Shown one piece after another: positions 1-14,700 of a DNA stretch of 64,000 bases; within the stretch, counting starts at the first letter, position 1; each line of letters starts with the position of its first letter. Where the stretch lies: positions 174,111-238,110 of the forward strand of contig JBAIAA010001131.1 in the NCBI GenBank assembly GCA_037893245.1, given 5' to 3'. Source of the DNA: Crossaster papposus. Its lineage: Eukaryota > Echinodermata > Asteroidea > Velatida > Solasteridae. A program made the translations under genes and the position numbers. Below the pieces are notes generated by a model. That model saw only the letters and a list, made by a program, of their open reading frames with translations, did no database searches and was not told the origin of the DNA.

Positions 1-1164
1 ATGCACACTTCTTTCCCTTTACATATTTATTATGCACACTTCTTTCCCTTTACATATTTCTTATGCACACTTCTTTCCCTTTACATATTTATTATGCACA
101 CTTCTTTCCCTTTACATATTTATTATGCACACTTCTTTCCCTTTACATATTTCTTATGCACACTTCTTTCCCTTTACATATTTCTTATGCACACTTCTTT
201 CCCTTTACATATTTCTTATGCACACTTCTTTCCCTTTACATATTTCTTATGCACACTTCTTTCCCTTTACATATTTCTTATGCACACTTCTTTCCCTTTA
301 CATATTTCTTATGCACACTTCTTGCCCTTTACATATTTCTTATGCACACTTCTTTCCCTTTACATATTTCTTATGCACACTTCTTTCCTTTTACATATTT
401 CGTATGCACACTTCTTTCCCTTTACACATTTCTTATGCACACTTCTTTCCCTTTACATATTTCTTATGCACACTTCTTTCTCTTTACATATTTCTTATGC
501 ACACTTCTTTCCCTTTACATATTTCTTATGCACACTTCTTTCCCTTTACATATTTCTTATGCACACTTCTTTCCCTTTACATATTTCCTATGCACACTTC
601 TTTCCCTTTACATATTTCTTATGCACACTTCTTTCCCTTTACATATTTCTTATGCACACTTCTTTCCCTTTACATATTTCTTATGCACACTTCTTTCCCT
701 TTACATATTTCTTATGCACACTTCTTTCCCTTTACATATTTCTTATGCACACTTCTTTCCCTTTACATATTTCTTATGCACACTTCTTTCCCTTTACATA
801 TTTCTTATGCACACTTCTTTCCCTTTACATATTTCTTATGCACACTTCTTTCCCTTTACATATTTCTTATGCACACTTCTTTCCCTTTACATATTTCTTA
901 TGCACACTTCTTTCCCTTTACATATTTCTTATGCACACTTCTTTCCCTTTACATATTTCTTATGCACACTTCTTTCCCTTTACATATTTCTTATGCACAC
1001 TTCTTTCCCTTTACATATTTCTTATGCACACTTCTTTCCCTTTACATATTTCTTATGCACACTTCTTTCCCTTTACATATTTCTTATGCACACTTCTTTC
1101 CCTTTACATATTTCTTATGCACACTTCTTTCCCTTTACATATTTCTTATGCACACTTCTTTCCC

Positions 1165-1174
1165 TTTATTATTT
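1165..1174. repeat. 30-bp monomer variant TTTATTATTT with CCATTT neighbours (type example)
   Basis: TTTACATATTT is replaced by TTTATTATTT, so the monomer is 30 bp. In ten copies the next two monomers carry CCATTT in place of CCCTTT: core starts 1165, 3163, 7160, 9685, 10831, 13884, 16409, 33349, 34557 and 38534. The fixed three-monomer combination shows that the copies share descent, and it is one of the markers of the higher-order repeat. Confidence 0.93.
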
Positions 1175-1670
1175 CTTATGCACACTTCTTTCCATTTACA
1201 TATTTCTTATGCACACTTCTTTCCATTTACATATTTCTTATGCACACTTCTTTCCCTTTACATATTTCTTATGCACACTTCTTTCCCTTTACATATTTCT
1301 TATGCACACTTTTTTCCCTTTACATATTTCTTATGCACACTTCTTTCCCTTTACATATTTCTTATGCACACTTCTTTCCCTTTACATATTTCTTATGCAC
1401 ACTTTTTTCCCTTTACATATTTCTTATGCACACTTCTTTCCCTTTACATATTTCTTATGCACACTTCTTTCCCTTTACATATTTCTTATGCACACTTCTT
1501 TCCCTTTACATATTTCTTATGCACACTTCTTTCCCTTTACATATTTCTTATGCACACTTCTTTCCCTTTACATATTTCTTATGCACACTTCTTTCCCTTT
1601 ACATATTTCTTATGCACACTTCTTTCCCTTTACATATTTCTTATGCACACTTCTTTCCCTTTACATATTT

Positions 1671-1706
1671 AACTCGAGGGCTTGTTCCCACATCATGTGT
1701 TTATTT
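1671..1706. repeat. 36-bp insert, first copy (type example)
   Basis: The insert begins AACTCGAGGG, continues with CTTGTTCCCA and ends CATCATGTGTTTATTT in the standard form. It contains a CTCGAG palindrome (XhoI site) and the near-palindrome CACATCATGTG (5-bp arms around one C). It lies between base 28 and the final CTT of a monomer. The host sequence before it and the insert's own end both read TATTT, so the boundary is ambiguous by up to 5 bp. All 79 copies sit at this same monomer position, which points to one founding event copied by amplification. The full list of starts is given under the block entries. Confidence 0.97.
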
Positions 1707-3854
1707 CTTATGCACACTTCTTTCCCTTTACATATTTCTTATGCACACTTCTTTCCCTTTACATATTTCTTATGCACACTTCTTTCCCTTTACATATTTC
1801 TTATGCACACTTCTTTCCCTTTACATATTTCTTATGCACACTTCTTTCCCTTTACATATTTCTTATGCACACTTCTTTCCCTTTACATATTTATTATGCA
1901 CACTTCTTTCCCTTTACATATTCCTTATGCACACTTCTTTCCCTTTACATATTTCTTATGCACACTTCTTTCCCTTTACATATTTCTTATGCACACTTCT
2001 TTCCCTTTACATATTTCTTATGCACACTTCTTTCCCTTTACATATTTCTTATGCACACTTCTTTCCCTTTACATATTTCTTATGCACACTTCTTTCCCTT
2101 TACATATTTCTTATGCACATTTCTTTCCCTTTACATATTTCTTATGCACACTTCTTTCCCTTTACATATTTCTTATGCACACTTCTTTCCCTTTACATAT
2201 TTCTTATGCACACTTCTTTCCCTTTACATATTTCTTATGCACACTTCTTTCCCTTTACATATTTCTTATGCACACTTCTTTCCCTTTACATATTTCTTAT
2301 GCACATTTCTTTCCCTTTACATATTTCTTATGCACACTTCCTTCCCTTTACATATTTCTTATGCACACTTCTTTCCCTTTACATATTTCTTATGCACACT
2401 TCTTTCCCTTTACATATTTCTTATGCACACTTCTTTCCCTTTACATATTTCTTATGCACACTTCTTTCCCTTTACATATTTAACTCGAGGGCTTGTTCCC
2501 ACATCATGTGTTTATTTATTATGCACACTTCTTTCCCTTTACATATTTAACTCGAGGGCTTGTTCCCACATCATGTGTTTATTTCTTATGCACACTTCTT
2601 TCCCTTTACATATTTCTTATGCACACTTCTTTCCCTTTACATATTTCTTATGCACACTTCTTTCCCTTTACATATTTCTTATGCACACTTCTTTCCCTTT
2701 ACATATTTCTTATGCACACTTCTTTCCCTTTACATATTGCTTATGCACACTTCTTTCCCTTTACATATTTCTTATGCACACTTCTTTCCCTTTACATATT
2801 TCTTATGCACACTTCTTTCCCTTTACATATTTCTTATGCACACTTCTTTCCCTTTACATATTTCTTATGCACACTTCTTTCCCTTTACATATTTCTTATG
2901 CACACTTCTTTCCCTTTACATATTTCTTATGCACACTTCTTTCCCTTTACATATTTCTTATGCACACTTCTTTCCCTTTACATATTTCTTATGCACACTT
3001 CTTTCCCTTTACATATTTCTTATGCACACTTCTTTCCCTTTACATATTTCTTATGCACACTTCTTTCCCTTTACATATTTCTTATGCACACTTCTTTCCC
3101 TTTACATATTTCTTATGCACACTTCTTTCCCTTTACATATTTCTTATGCACACTTCTTTCCCTTTATTATTTCTTATGCACACTTCTTTCCATTTACATA
3201 TTTCTTATGCACACTTCTTTCCATTTACATATTTCTTATGCACACTTCTTTCCCTTTACATATTTCTTATGCACACTTCTTTCCCTTTACATATTTCTTA
3301 TGCACACTTCTTTCCCTTTACATATTTCTTATGCACACTTCTTTCCCTTTACATATTTATTATGCACACTTCTTTCCCTTTACATATTTCTTATGCACAC
3401 TTCTTTCCCTTTACATATTTCTTATGCACACTTCTTTCCCTTTACATATTTCTTATGCACACTTCTTTCCCTTTACATATTTCTTATGCACACTTCTTTC
3501 CCTTTACATATTTCTTATGCACACTTCTTTCTCTTTACATATTTCTTATGCACACTTCTTTCCCTTTACATATTTATTATGCACACTTCTTTCCCTTTAA
3601 ATATTTCTTATGCACACTTCTTTCCCTTTACATATTTCTTATGCACACTTCTTTCCCTTTACATATTTCTTATGCACACTTTTTTCCCTTTACATATTTC
3701 TTATGCACACTTCTTTCCCTTTACATATTTCTTATGCACACTTCTTTCCCTTTACATATTTCTTATGCACACTTCTTTCCCTTTACATATTTCTTATGCA
3801 CACTTCTTTCCCTTTACATATTTCTTATGCACACTTCTTTCCCTTTACATATTT

Positions 3855-4582
3855 AACTCGAGGGCTTGTTCCCACATCATGTGTTTATTTCTTATGCACA
3901 CTTCTTTCCCTTTACATATTTCTTATGCACACTTCTTTCCCTTTACATATTTCTTATGCACACTTCTTTCCCTTTACATATTTAACTCGAGGGCTTGTTC
4001 CCACATCATGTGTTTATTTCTTATGCACACTTCTTTCCCTTTACATATTTCTTATGCACACTTCTTTCCCTTTACATATTTCTTATGCACACTTCTTTCC
4101 CTTTACATATTTCTTATGCACACTTCTTTCCCTTTACATATTTCTTATGCACACATCTTTCCCTTTACATATTTCTTATGCACACTTCTTTCCCTTTACA
4201 TATTTCTTATGCACACTTCTTTCCCTTTACATATTTCTTATGCACACTTCTTTCCCTTTACATATTTCTTATGCACACTTCTTTCCCTTTACATATTTCT
4301 TATGCACACTTCTTTCCCTTTACATATTTCTTATGCACACTTCTTTCCCTTTACATATTTCTTATGCACACTTCTTTCCCTTTACATATTTCTTATGCAC
4401 ACTTCTTTCCCTTTACATATTTCTTATGCACACTTCTTTCCCTTTACATATTTCTTATGCACACTTCTTTCCCTTTACATATTTCTTATGCACACTTCTT
4501 TCCCTTTACATATTTCTTATGCACACTTCTTTCCCTTTACATATTTAACTCGAGGGCTTGTTCCCACATCATGTGTTTATTT
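3855..4582. repeat. Insert trio: 129-bp pair plus third insert
   Basis: Inserts at 3855, 3984 and 4547 are separated by 3 and 17 monomers. The third is followed by CGTATG. The same trio with the same spacing recurs at 5172/5301/5864, 7666/7795/8358, 11865/11994/12557 and 14390/14519/15082. A version with 18 monomers occurs at 18227/18356/18950. This is the clearest higher-order marker of Block I. Confidence 0.95.
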
Positions 4583-6488
4583 CGTATGCACACTTCTTTC
4601 CCTTTACATATTTCTTATGCACACTTCTTTCCCTTTACATATTTCTTATGCACACTTCTTTCCCTTTACATATTTCTTATGCACACTTCTTTCCCTTTAC
4701 ATATTTCTTATGCACACTTCTTTCCCTTTACATATTTCTTATGCACACTTCTTTCCCTTTACATATTTATTATGCACACTTCTTTCCCTTTACATATTTA
4801 TTATGCACACTTCTTTCCCTTTACATATTTCTTATGCACACTTCTTTCCCTTTACATATTTCTTATGCACACTTCTTTCCCTTTACATATTTCTTATGCA
4901 CACTTCTTTCCCTTTACATATTTCTTATGCACACTTCTTTCCCTTTACATATTTCTTATGCACACTTCTTTCCCTTTACATATTTCTTATGCACACTTCT
5001 TTCCCTTTACATATTTCTTATGCACACTTCTTTCCCTTTACATATTTCTTATGCACACTTCTTTCCTTTTACATATTTCGTATGCACACTTCTTTCCCTT
5101 TACACATTTCTTATGCACACTTCTTTCCCTTTACATATTTCTTATGCACACTTCTTTCCCTTTACATATTTAACTCGAGGGCTTGTTCCCACATCATGTG
5201 TTTATTTCTTATGCACACTTCTTTCCCTTTACATATTTCTTATGCACACTTCTTTCCCTTTACATATTTCTTATGCACACTTCTTTCCCTTTACATATTT
5301 AACTCGAGGGCTTGTTCCCACATCATGTGTTTATTTCTTATGCACACTTCTTTCCCTTTACATATTTCTTATGCACACTTCTTTCCCTTTACATATTTCT
5401 TATGCACACTTCTTTCCCTTTACATATTTCTTATGCACACTTCTTTCCCTTTACATATTTCTTATGCACACTTCTTTCCCTTTACATATTTCTTATGCAC
5501 ACTTCTTTCCCTTTACATATTTCTTATGCACACTTCTTTCCCTTTACATATTTCTTATGCACACTTCTTTCCCTTTACATATTTCTTATGCACACTTCTT
5601 TCCCTTTACATATTTCTTATGCACACTTCTTTCCCTTTACATATTTCTTATGCACACTTCTTTCCCTTTACATATTTCTTATGCACACTTCTTTCCCTTT
5701 ACATATTTCTTATGCACACTTCTTTCCCTTTACATATTTCTTATGCACACTTCTTTCCCTTTACATATTTCTTATGCACACTTCTTTCCCTTTACATATT
5801 TCTTATGCACACTTCTTTCCCTTTACATATTTCTTATGCACACTTCTTTCCCTTTACATATTTAACTCGAGGGCTTGTTCCCACATCATGTGTTTATTTC
5901 GTATGCACACTTCTTTCCCTTTACATATTTCTTATGCACACTTCTTTCCCTTTACATATTTCTTATGCACACTTCTTTCCCTTTACATATTTCTTATGCA
6001 CACTTCTTTCCCTTTACATATTTATTATGCACACTTCTTTCCCTTTACATATTTCTTATGCACACTTCTTTCCCTTTACATATTTATTATGCACACTTCT
6101 TTCCCTTTACATATTTATTATGCACACTTCTTTCCCTTTACATATTTCTTATGCACACTTCTTTCCCTTTACATATTTCTTATGCACACTTCTTTCCCTT
6201 TACATATTTCTTATGCACACTTCTTTCCCTTTACATATTTCTTATGCACACTTCTTTCCCTTTACATATTTCTTATGCACACTTCTTTCCCTTTACATAT
6301 TTCTTATGCACACTTCTTGCCCTTTACATATTTCTTATGCACACTTCTTTCCCTTTACATATTTCTTATGCACACTTCTTTCCTTTTACATATTTCGTAT
6401 GCACACTTCTTTCCCTTTACACATTTCTTATGCACACTTCTTTCCCTTTACATATTTCTTATGCACACTTCTTTCTCTTTACATATTT
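3855..6488. repeat. 1,317-bp tandem duplication
   Basis: Inserts at 3855, 3984 and 4547 recur 1,317 bp downstream at 5172, 5301 and 5864. ATT-ending monomers near 4769 and 4800 recur at 6086 and 6117, and the CCTTTT/CGTATG/ACACATTT marker near 5067 recurs near 6384. The coordinates assume a duplication starting at the first insert. The real breakpoints cannot be placed within identical monomers. Confidence 0.85.
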
Positions 6489-7700
6489 CTTATGCACACT
6501 TCTTTCCCTTTACATATTTCTTATGCACACTTCTTTCCCTTTACATATTTCTTATGCACACTTCTTTCCCTTTACATATTTCTTATGCACACTTCTTTCC
6601 CTTTACATATTTCTTATGCACACTTCTTTCCCTTTACATATTTCTTATGCACACTTCTTTCCCTTTACATATTTCTTATGCACACTTCTTTCCCTTTACA
6701 TATTTCTTATGCACACTTCTTTCCCTTTACATATTTCTTATGCACACTTCTTTCCCTTTACATATTTCTTATGCACACTTCTTTCCCTTTACATATTTCT
6801 TATGCACACTTCTTTCCCTTTACATATTTCTTATGCACACTTCTTTCCCTTTACATATTTCTTATGCACACTTCTTTCCCTTTACATATTTCTTATGCAC
6901 ACTTCTTTCCCTTTACATATTTCTTATGCACACTTCTTTCCCTTTACATATTTCTTATGCACACTTCTTTCCCTTTACATATTTCTTATGCACACTTCTT
7001 TCCCTTTACATATTTCTTATGCACACTTCTTTCCCTTTACATATTTCTTATGCACACTTCTTTCCCTTTACATATTTCTTATGCACACTTCTTTCCCTTT
7101 ACATATTTCTTATGCACACTTCTTTCCCTTTACATATTTCTTATGCACACTTCTTTCCCTTTATTATTTCTTATGCACACTTCTTTCCATTTACATATTT
7201 CTTATGCACACTTCTTTCCATTTACATATTTCTTATGCACACTTCTTTCCCTTTACATATTTCTTATGCACACTTCTTTCCCTTTACATATTTCTTATGC
7301 ACACTTTTTTCCCTTTACATATTTCTTATGCACACTTCTTTCCCTTTACATATTTCTTATGCACACTTCTTTCCCTTTACATATTTCTTATGCACACTTT
7401 TTTCCCTTTACATATTTCTTATGCACACTTCTTTCCCTTTACATATTTCTTATGCACACTTCTTTCCCTTTACATATTTCTTATGCACACTTCTTTCCCT
7501 TTACATATTTCTTATGCACACTTCTTTCCCTTTACATATTTCTTATGCACACTTCTTTCCCTTTACATATTTCTTATGCACACTTCTTTCCCTTTACATA
7601 TTTCTTATGCACACTTCTTTCCCTTTACATATTTCTTATGCACACTTCTTTCCCTTTACATATTTAACTCGAGGGCTTGTTCCCACATCATGTGTTTATT
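5996..7700. repeat. Copy of the window start at a distance of 5,995 bp
   Basis: Markers at 29, 91 and 122 (ATTATG), 324 (CTTGCCC, seen only here and at its copy), the CCTTTT/CGTATG/ACACATTT set, TCTCTTT, the 30-bp monomer at 1165, two TTTTTT monomers and the insert at 1671 all recur 5,995 bp later (7666 for the insert). A CCTATG change near 589 is not shared. The match breaks soon after the insert, because 7795 has no partner at 1800. The left limit may lie outside the window. Confidence 0.88.
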
Positions 7701-9679
7701 TCTTATGCACACTTCTTTCCCTTTACATATTTCTTATGCACACTTCTTTCCCTTTACATATTTCTTATGCACACTTCTTTCCCTTTACATATTTAACTCG
7801 AGGGCTTGTTCCCACATCATGTGTTTATTTCTTATGCACACTTCTTTCCCTTTACATATTTCTTATGCACACTTCTTTCCCTTTACATATTTCTTATGCA
7901 CACTTCTTTCCCTTTACATATTTCTTATGCACACTTCTTTCCCTTTACATATTTCTTATGCACACTTCTTTCCCTTTACATATTTCTTATGCACACTTCT
8001 TTCCCTTTACATATTTCTTATGCACACTTCTTTCCCTTTACATATTTCTTATGCACACTTCTTTCCCTTTACATATTTCTTATGCACACTTCTTTCCCTT
8101 TACATATTTCTTATGCACACTTCTTTCCCTTTACATATTTCTTATGCACACTTCTTTCCCTTTACATATTTCTTATGCACACTTCTTTCCCTTTACATAT
8201 TTCTTATGCACACTTCTTTCCCTTTACATATTTCTTATGCACACTTCTTTCCCTTTACATATTTCTTATGCACACTTCTTTCCCTTTACATATTTCTTAT
8301 GCACAATTCTTTCCCTTTACATATTTCTTATGCACACTTCTTTCCCTTTACATATTTAACTCGAGGGCTTGTTCCCACATCATGTGTTTATTTCGTATGC
8401 ACACTTCTTTCCCTTTACATATTTCTTATGCACACTTCTTTCCCTTTACATATTTCTTATGCACACTTCTTTCCCTTTACATATTTCTTATGCACACTTC
8501 TTTCCCTTTACATATTTCTTATGCACACTTCTTTCCCTTTACATATTTCTTATGCACACTTCTTTCCCTTTACATATTTATTATGCACACTTCTTTCCCT
8601 TTACATATTTATTATGCACACTTCTTTCCCTTTACATATTTCTTATGCACACTTCTTTCCCTTTACATATTTGTTATGCACACTTCTTTCCCTTTACATA
8701 TTTCTTATGCACACTTCTTTCCCTTTACATATTTCTTATGCACACTTCTTTCCCTTTACATATTTCTTATGCACACTTCTTTCCCTTTACATATTTCTTA
8801 TGCACACTTCTTTCCCTTTACATATTTCTTATGCACACTTCTTTCCCTTTACATATTTCTTATGCACACTTCTTTCCTTTTACATATTTCGTATGCACAC
8901 TTCTTTCCCTTTACACATTTCTTATGCACACTTCTTTCCCTTTACATATTTCTTATGCACACTTCTTTCTCTTTACATATTTCTTATGCACACTTCTTTC
9001 CCTTTACATATTTCTTATGCACACTTCTTTCCCTTTACATATTTCTTATGCACACTTCTTTCGCTTTACATATTTCTTATGCACACTTCTTTCCCTTTAC
9101 ATATTTCTTATGCACACTTCTTTCCCTTTACATATTTCTTATGCACACTTCTTTCCCTTTACATATTTCTTATGCACACTTCTTTCCCTTTACATATTTC
9201 TTATGCACACTTCTTTCCCTTTACATATTTCTTATGCACACTTCTTTCCCTTTACATATTTCTTATGCACACTTCTTTCCCTTTACATATTTCTTATGCA
9301 CACTTCTTTCCCTTTACATATTTCTTATGCACACTTCTTTCCCTTTACATATTTCTTATGCACACTTCTTTCCCTTTACATATTTCTTATGCACACTTCT
9401 TTCCCTTTACATATTTCTTATGCACACTTCTTTCCCTTTACATATTTCTTATGCACACTTCTTTCCCTTTACATATTTCTTATGCACACTTCTTTCCCTT
9501 TACATATTTCTTATGCACACTTCTTTCCCTTTACATATTTCTTATGCACACTTCTTTCCCTTTACATATTTCTTATGCACACTTCTTTCCCTTTACATAT
9601 TTCTTATGCACACTTCTTTCCCTTTACATATTTCTTATGCACACTTCTTTCCCTTTACATATTTCTTATGCACACTTCT

Positions 9680-11230
9680 TTCCCTTTATTATTTCTTATG
9701 CACACTTCTTTCCATTTACATATTTCTTATGCACACTTCTTTCCATTTACATATTTCTTATGCACACTTCTTTCCCTTTACATATTTCTTATGCACACTT
9801 CTTTCCCTTTACATATTTCTTATGCACACTTCTTTCCCTTTACATATTTCTTATGCACACTTCTTTCCCTTTACATATTTCTTATGCACACTTCTTTCCC
9901 TTTACATATTTCTTATGCACACTTCTTTCCCTTTACATATTTCTTATGCACACTTCTTTCCCTTTACATATTTCTTATGCACACTTCTTTCCCTTTACAT
10001 ATTTCTTATGCACACTTCTTTCTCTTTACATATTTCTTATGCACACTTCTTTCCCTTTACATATTTATTATGCACACTTCTTTCCCTTTAAATATTTCTT
10101 ATGCACACTTCTTTCCCTTTACATATTTCTTATGCACACTTCTTTCCCTTTACATATTTCTTATGCACACTTCTTTCCCTTTACATATTTCTTATGCACA
10201 CTTCTTTCCCTTTACATATTTCTTATGCACACTTCTTTCCCTTTACATATTTCGTATGCACACTTCTTTCCCTTTACATATTTCTTATGCACACTTCTTT
10301 CCCTTTACATATTTCTTATGCACACTTCTTTCCCTTTACATATTTCTTATGCACACTTCTTTCCCTTTACATATTTCTTATGCACACTTCTTTCCCTTTA
10401 CATATTTCTTATGCACACTTCTTTCCCTTTACATATTTCTTATGCACACTTCTTTCCCTTTACATATTTCTTATGCACACTTCTTTCCCTTTACATATTT
10501 CTTATGCACACTCCTTTCCCTTTACATATTTCTTATGCACACTTCTTTCCCTTTACATATTTCTTATGCACACTTCTTTCCCTTTACATATTTCTTATGC
10601 ACACTTCTTTCCCTTTACATATTTCTTATGCACACTTCTTTCCCTTTACATATTTCTTATGCACACTTCTTTCCCTTTACATATTTCTTATGCACACTTC
10701 TTTCCCTTTACATATTGCTTATGCACACTTCTTTCCCTTTACATATTTCTTATGCACACTTCTTTCCCTTTACATATTTCTTATGCACACTTCTTTCCCT
10801 TTACATATTTCTTATGCACACTTCTTTCCCTTTATTATTTCTTATGCACACTTCTTTCCATTTACATATTTCTTATGCACACTTCTTTCCATTTACATAT
10901 TTCTTATGCACACTTCTTTCCCTTTACATATTTCTTATGCACACTTCTTTCCCTTTACATATTTCTTATGCACACTTCTTTCCCTTTACATATTTCTTAT
11001 GCACACTTCTTTCCCTTTACATATTTCTTATGCACACTTCTTTCCCTTTACATATTTCTTATGCACACTTCTTTCCCTTTACATATTTCTTATGCACACT
11101 TCTTTCCCTTTACATATTTCTTATGCACACTTCTTTCTCTTTACATATTTCTTATGCACACTTCTTTCCCTTTACATATTTATTATGCACACTTCTTTCC
11201 CTTTAAATATTTCTTATGCACACTTCTTTC
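9680..11230. repeat. 1,115-bp local duplication
   Basis: The TCTCTTT monomer at 10022 and TTTAAATATTT at 10091 recur 1,115 bp later at 11137 and 11206. The 30-bp monomer upstream is at 9685 and 10831 (1,146 bp), so the copies differ by one monomer between those markers. Limits are approximate. Confidence 0.8.
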
Positions 11231-11739
11231 CCTTTACATATTTCTTATGCACACTTCTTTCCCTTTACATATTTCTTATGCACACTTCTTTCCCTTTACA
11301 TATTTCTTATGCACACTTCTTTCCCTTTACATATTTCTTATGCACACTTCTTTCCCTTTACATATTTCTTATGCACACTTCTTTCCCTTTACATATTTCT
11401 TATGCACACTTCTTTCCCTTTACATATTTCTTATGCACACTTCTTTCCCTTTACATATTTATTATGCACACTTCTTTCCCTTTACATATTTATTATGCAC
11501 ACTTCTTTCCCTTTGCATATTTATTATGCACACTTCTTTCCCTTTACATATTTCTTATGCACACTTCTTTCCCTTTACATATTTCTTATGCACACTTCTT
11601 TCCCTTTACATATTTCTTATGCACACTTCTTTCCCTTTACATATTTCTTATGCACACTTCTTTCCCTTTACATATTTCTTATGCACACTTCTTTCCCTTT
11701 ACATATTTCTTATGCACACTTCTTTCCCTTTACATATTT

Positions 11740-11790
11740 CTTATGCACACTTCTTTCCTTTTACATTTTTTCGTATGCACACTTCTTTCC
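11740..11790. repeat. Variant marker with one extra base
   Basis: The CCTTTT monomer that elsewhere reads ACATATTTCG here reads ACATTTTTTCG, one base longer. It is one of only two single-base length gains I found. It accounts exactly for the odd distance between the inserts at 8358 and 11865. Confidence 0.85.
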
Positions 11791-14700
11791 CTTTACACAT
11801 TTCTTATGCACACTTCTTTCCCTTTACATATTTCTTATGCACACTTCTTTCCCTTTACATATTTAACTCGAGGGCTTGTTCCCACATCATGTGTTTATTT
11901 CTTATGCACACTTCTTTCCCTTTACATATTTCTTATGCACACTTCTTTCCCTTTACATATTTCTTATGCACACTTCTTTCCCTTTACATATTTAACTCGA
12001 GGGCTTGTTCCCACATCATGTGTTTATTTCTTATGCACACTTCTTTCCCTTTACATATTTCTTATGCACACTTCTTTCCCTTTACATATTTCTTATGCAC
12101 ACTTCTTTCCCTTTACATATTTCTTATGCACACTTCTTTCCCTTTACATATTTCTTATGCACACTTCTTTCCCTTTACATATTTCTTATGCACACTTCTT
12201 TCCCTTTACATATTTCTTATGCACACTTCTTTCCCTTTACATATTTCTTATGCACACTTCTTTCCCTTTACATATTTCTTATGCACACTTCTTTCCCTTT
12301 ACATATTTCTTATGCACACTTCTTTCCCTTTACATATTTCTTATGCACACTTCTTTCCCTTTACATATTTCTTATGCACACTTCTTTCCCTTTACATATT
12401 TCTTATGCACACTTCTTTCCCTTTACATATTTCTTATGCACACTTCTTTCCCTTTACATATTTCTTATGCACACTTCTTTCCCTTTACATATTTCTTATG
12501 CACACTTCTTTCCCTTTACATATTTCTTATGCACACTTCTTTCCCTTTACATATTTAACTCGAGGGCTTGTTCCCACATCATGTGTTTATTTCGTATGCA
12601 CACTTCTTTCCCTTTACATATTTCTTATGCACACTTCTTTCCCTTTACATATTTCTTATGCACACTTCTTTCCCTTTACATATTTCTTATGCACACTTCT
12701 TTCCCTTTACATATTTCTTATGCACACTTCTTTCCCTTTACATATTTCTTATGCACACTTCTTTCCCTTTACATATTTATTATGCACACTTCTTTCCCTT
12801 TACATATTTATTATGCACACTTCTTTCCCTTTACATATTTCTTATGCACACTTCTTTCCCTTTACATATTTCTTATGCACACTTCTTTCCCTTTACATAT
12901 TTCTTATGCACACTTCTTTCCCTTTACATATTTCTTATGCACACTTCTTTCCCTTTACATATTTCTTATGCACACTTCTTTCCCTTTACATATTTCTTAT
13001 GCACACTTATTTCCCTTTACATATTTCTTATGCACACTTCTTTCCCTTTACATATTTCTTATGCACACTTCTTTCCCTTTACATATTTCTTATGCACACT
13101 TCTTTCCTTTTACATATTTCGTATGCACACTTCTTTCCCTTTACACATTTCTTATGCACACTTCTTTCCCTTTACATATTTCTTATGCACACTTCTTTCT
13201 CTTTACATATTTCTTATGCACACTTCTTTCCCTTTACATATTTCTTATGCACACTTCTTTCCCTTTACATATTTCTTATGCACACTTCTTTCCCTTTACA
13301 TATTTCTTATGCACACTTCTTTCCCTTTACATATTTCTTATGCACACTTCTTTCCCTTTACATATTTCTTATGCACACTTCTTTCCCTTTACATATTTCT
13401 TATGCACACTTCTTTCCCTTTACATATTTCTTATGCACACTTCTTTCCCTTTACATATTTCTTATGCACACTTCTTTCCCTTTACATATTTCTTATGCAC
13501 ACTTCTTTCCCTTTACATATTTCTTATGCACACTTCTTTCCCTTTACATATTTCTTATGCACACTTCTTTCCCTTTACATATTTCTTATGCACACTTCTT
13601 TCCCTTTACATATTTCTTATGCACACTTCTTTCCCTTTACATATTTCTTATGCACACTTCTTTCCCTTTACATATTTCGTATGCACACTTCTTTCCCTTT
13701 ACATATTTCTTATGCACACTTCTTTCCCTTTACATATTTCTTATGCACACTTCTTTCCCTTTACATATTTCTTATGCACACTTCTTTCCCTTTACATATT
13801 TCTTATGCACACTTCTTTCCCTTTACATATTTCTTATGCACACTTCTTTCCCTTTACATATTTCTTATGCACACTTCTTTCCCTTTATTATTTCTTATGC
13901 ACACTTCTTTCCATTTACATATTTCTTATGCACACTTCTTTCCATTTACATATTTCTTATGCACACTTCTTTCCCTTTACATATTTCTTATGCACACTTC
14001 TTTCCCTTTACATATTTCGTATGCACACTTCTTTCCCTTTACATATTTCTTATGCACACTTCTTTCCCTTTACATATTTCTTATGCACACTTCTTTCCCT
14101 TTACATATTTCTTATGCACACTTTTTTCCCTTTACATATTTCTTATGCACACTTCTTTCCCTTTACATATTTCTTATGCACACTTCGTTCCCTTTACATA
14201 TTTCTTATGCACACTTCTTTCCCTTTACATATTTCTTATGCACACTTCTTTCCCTTTACATATTTCTTATGCACACTTCTTTCCCTTTACATATTTCTTA
14301 TGCACACTTCTTTCCCTTTACATATTTCTTATGCACACTTCTTTCCCTTTACATATTTCTTATGCACACTTCTTTCCCTTTACAAATTTAACTCGAGGGC
14401 TTGTTCCCACATCATGTGTTTATTTCTTATGCACACTTCTTTCCCTTTACATATTTATTATGCACACTTCTTTCCCTTTACATATTTCTTATGCACACTT
14501 CTTTCCCTTTACATATTTAACTCGAGGGCTTGTTCCCACATCATGTGTTTATTTCTTATGCACACTTCTTTCCCTTTACATATTTCTTATGCACACTTCT
14601 TTCCCTTTACATATTTCTTATGCACACTTCTTTCCCTTTACATATTTCTTATGCACACTTCTATCCCTTTACATATTTCTTATGCACACTTCTTTCCCTT

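Noticed and set aside
1671-1706. Transposable element with a 5-bp target duplication
   Set aside because: TATTT flanks a 31-bp core, but the core is too short for any autonomous element, lacks terminal inverted repeats, and is always at the same monomer position. The TATTT match may be simple AT-rich overlap. I keep it only as an origin hypothesis.
1671-1706. Rho-independent terminator or hairpin in the insert
   Set aside because: GGG and CCC could pair across CTTGTT, and CACATCATGTG has 5-bp arms with a one-base centre. The first stem is only 3 bp and the second has no usable loop. No transcription unit ends here.
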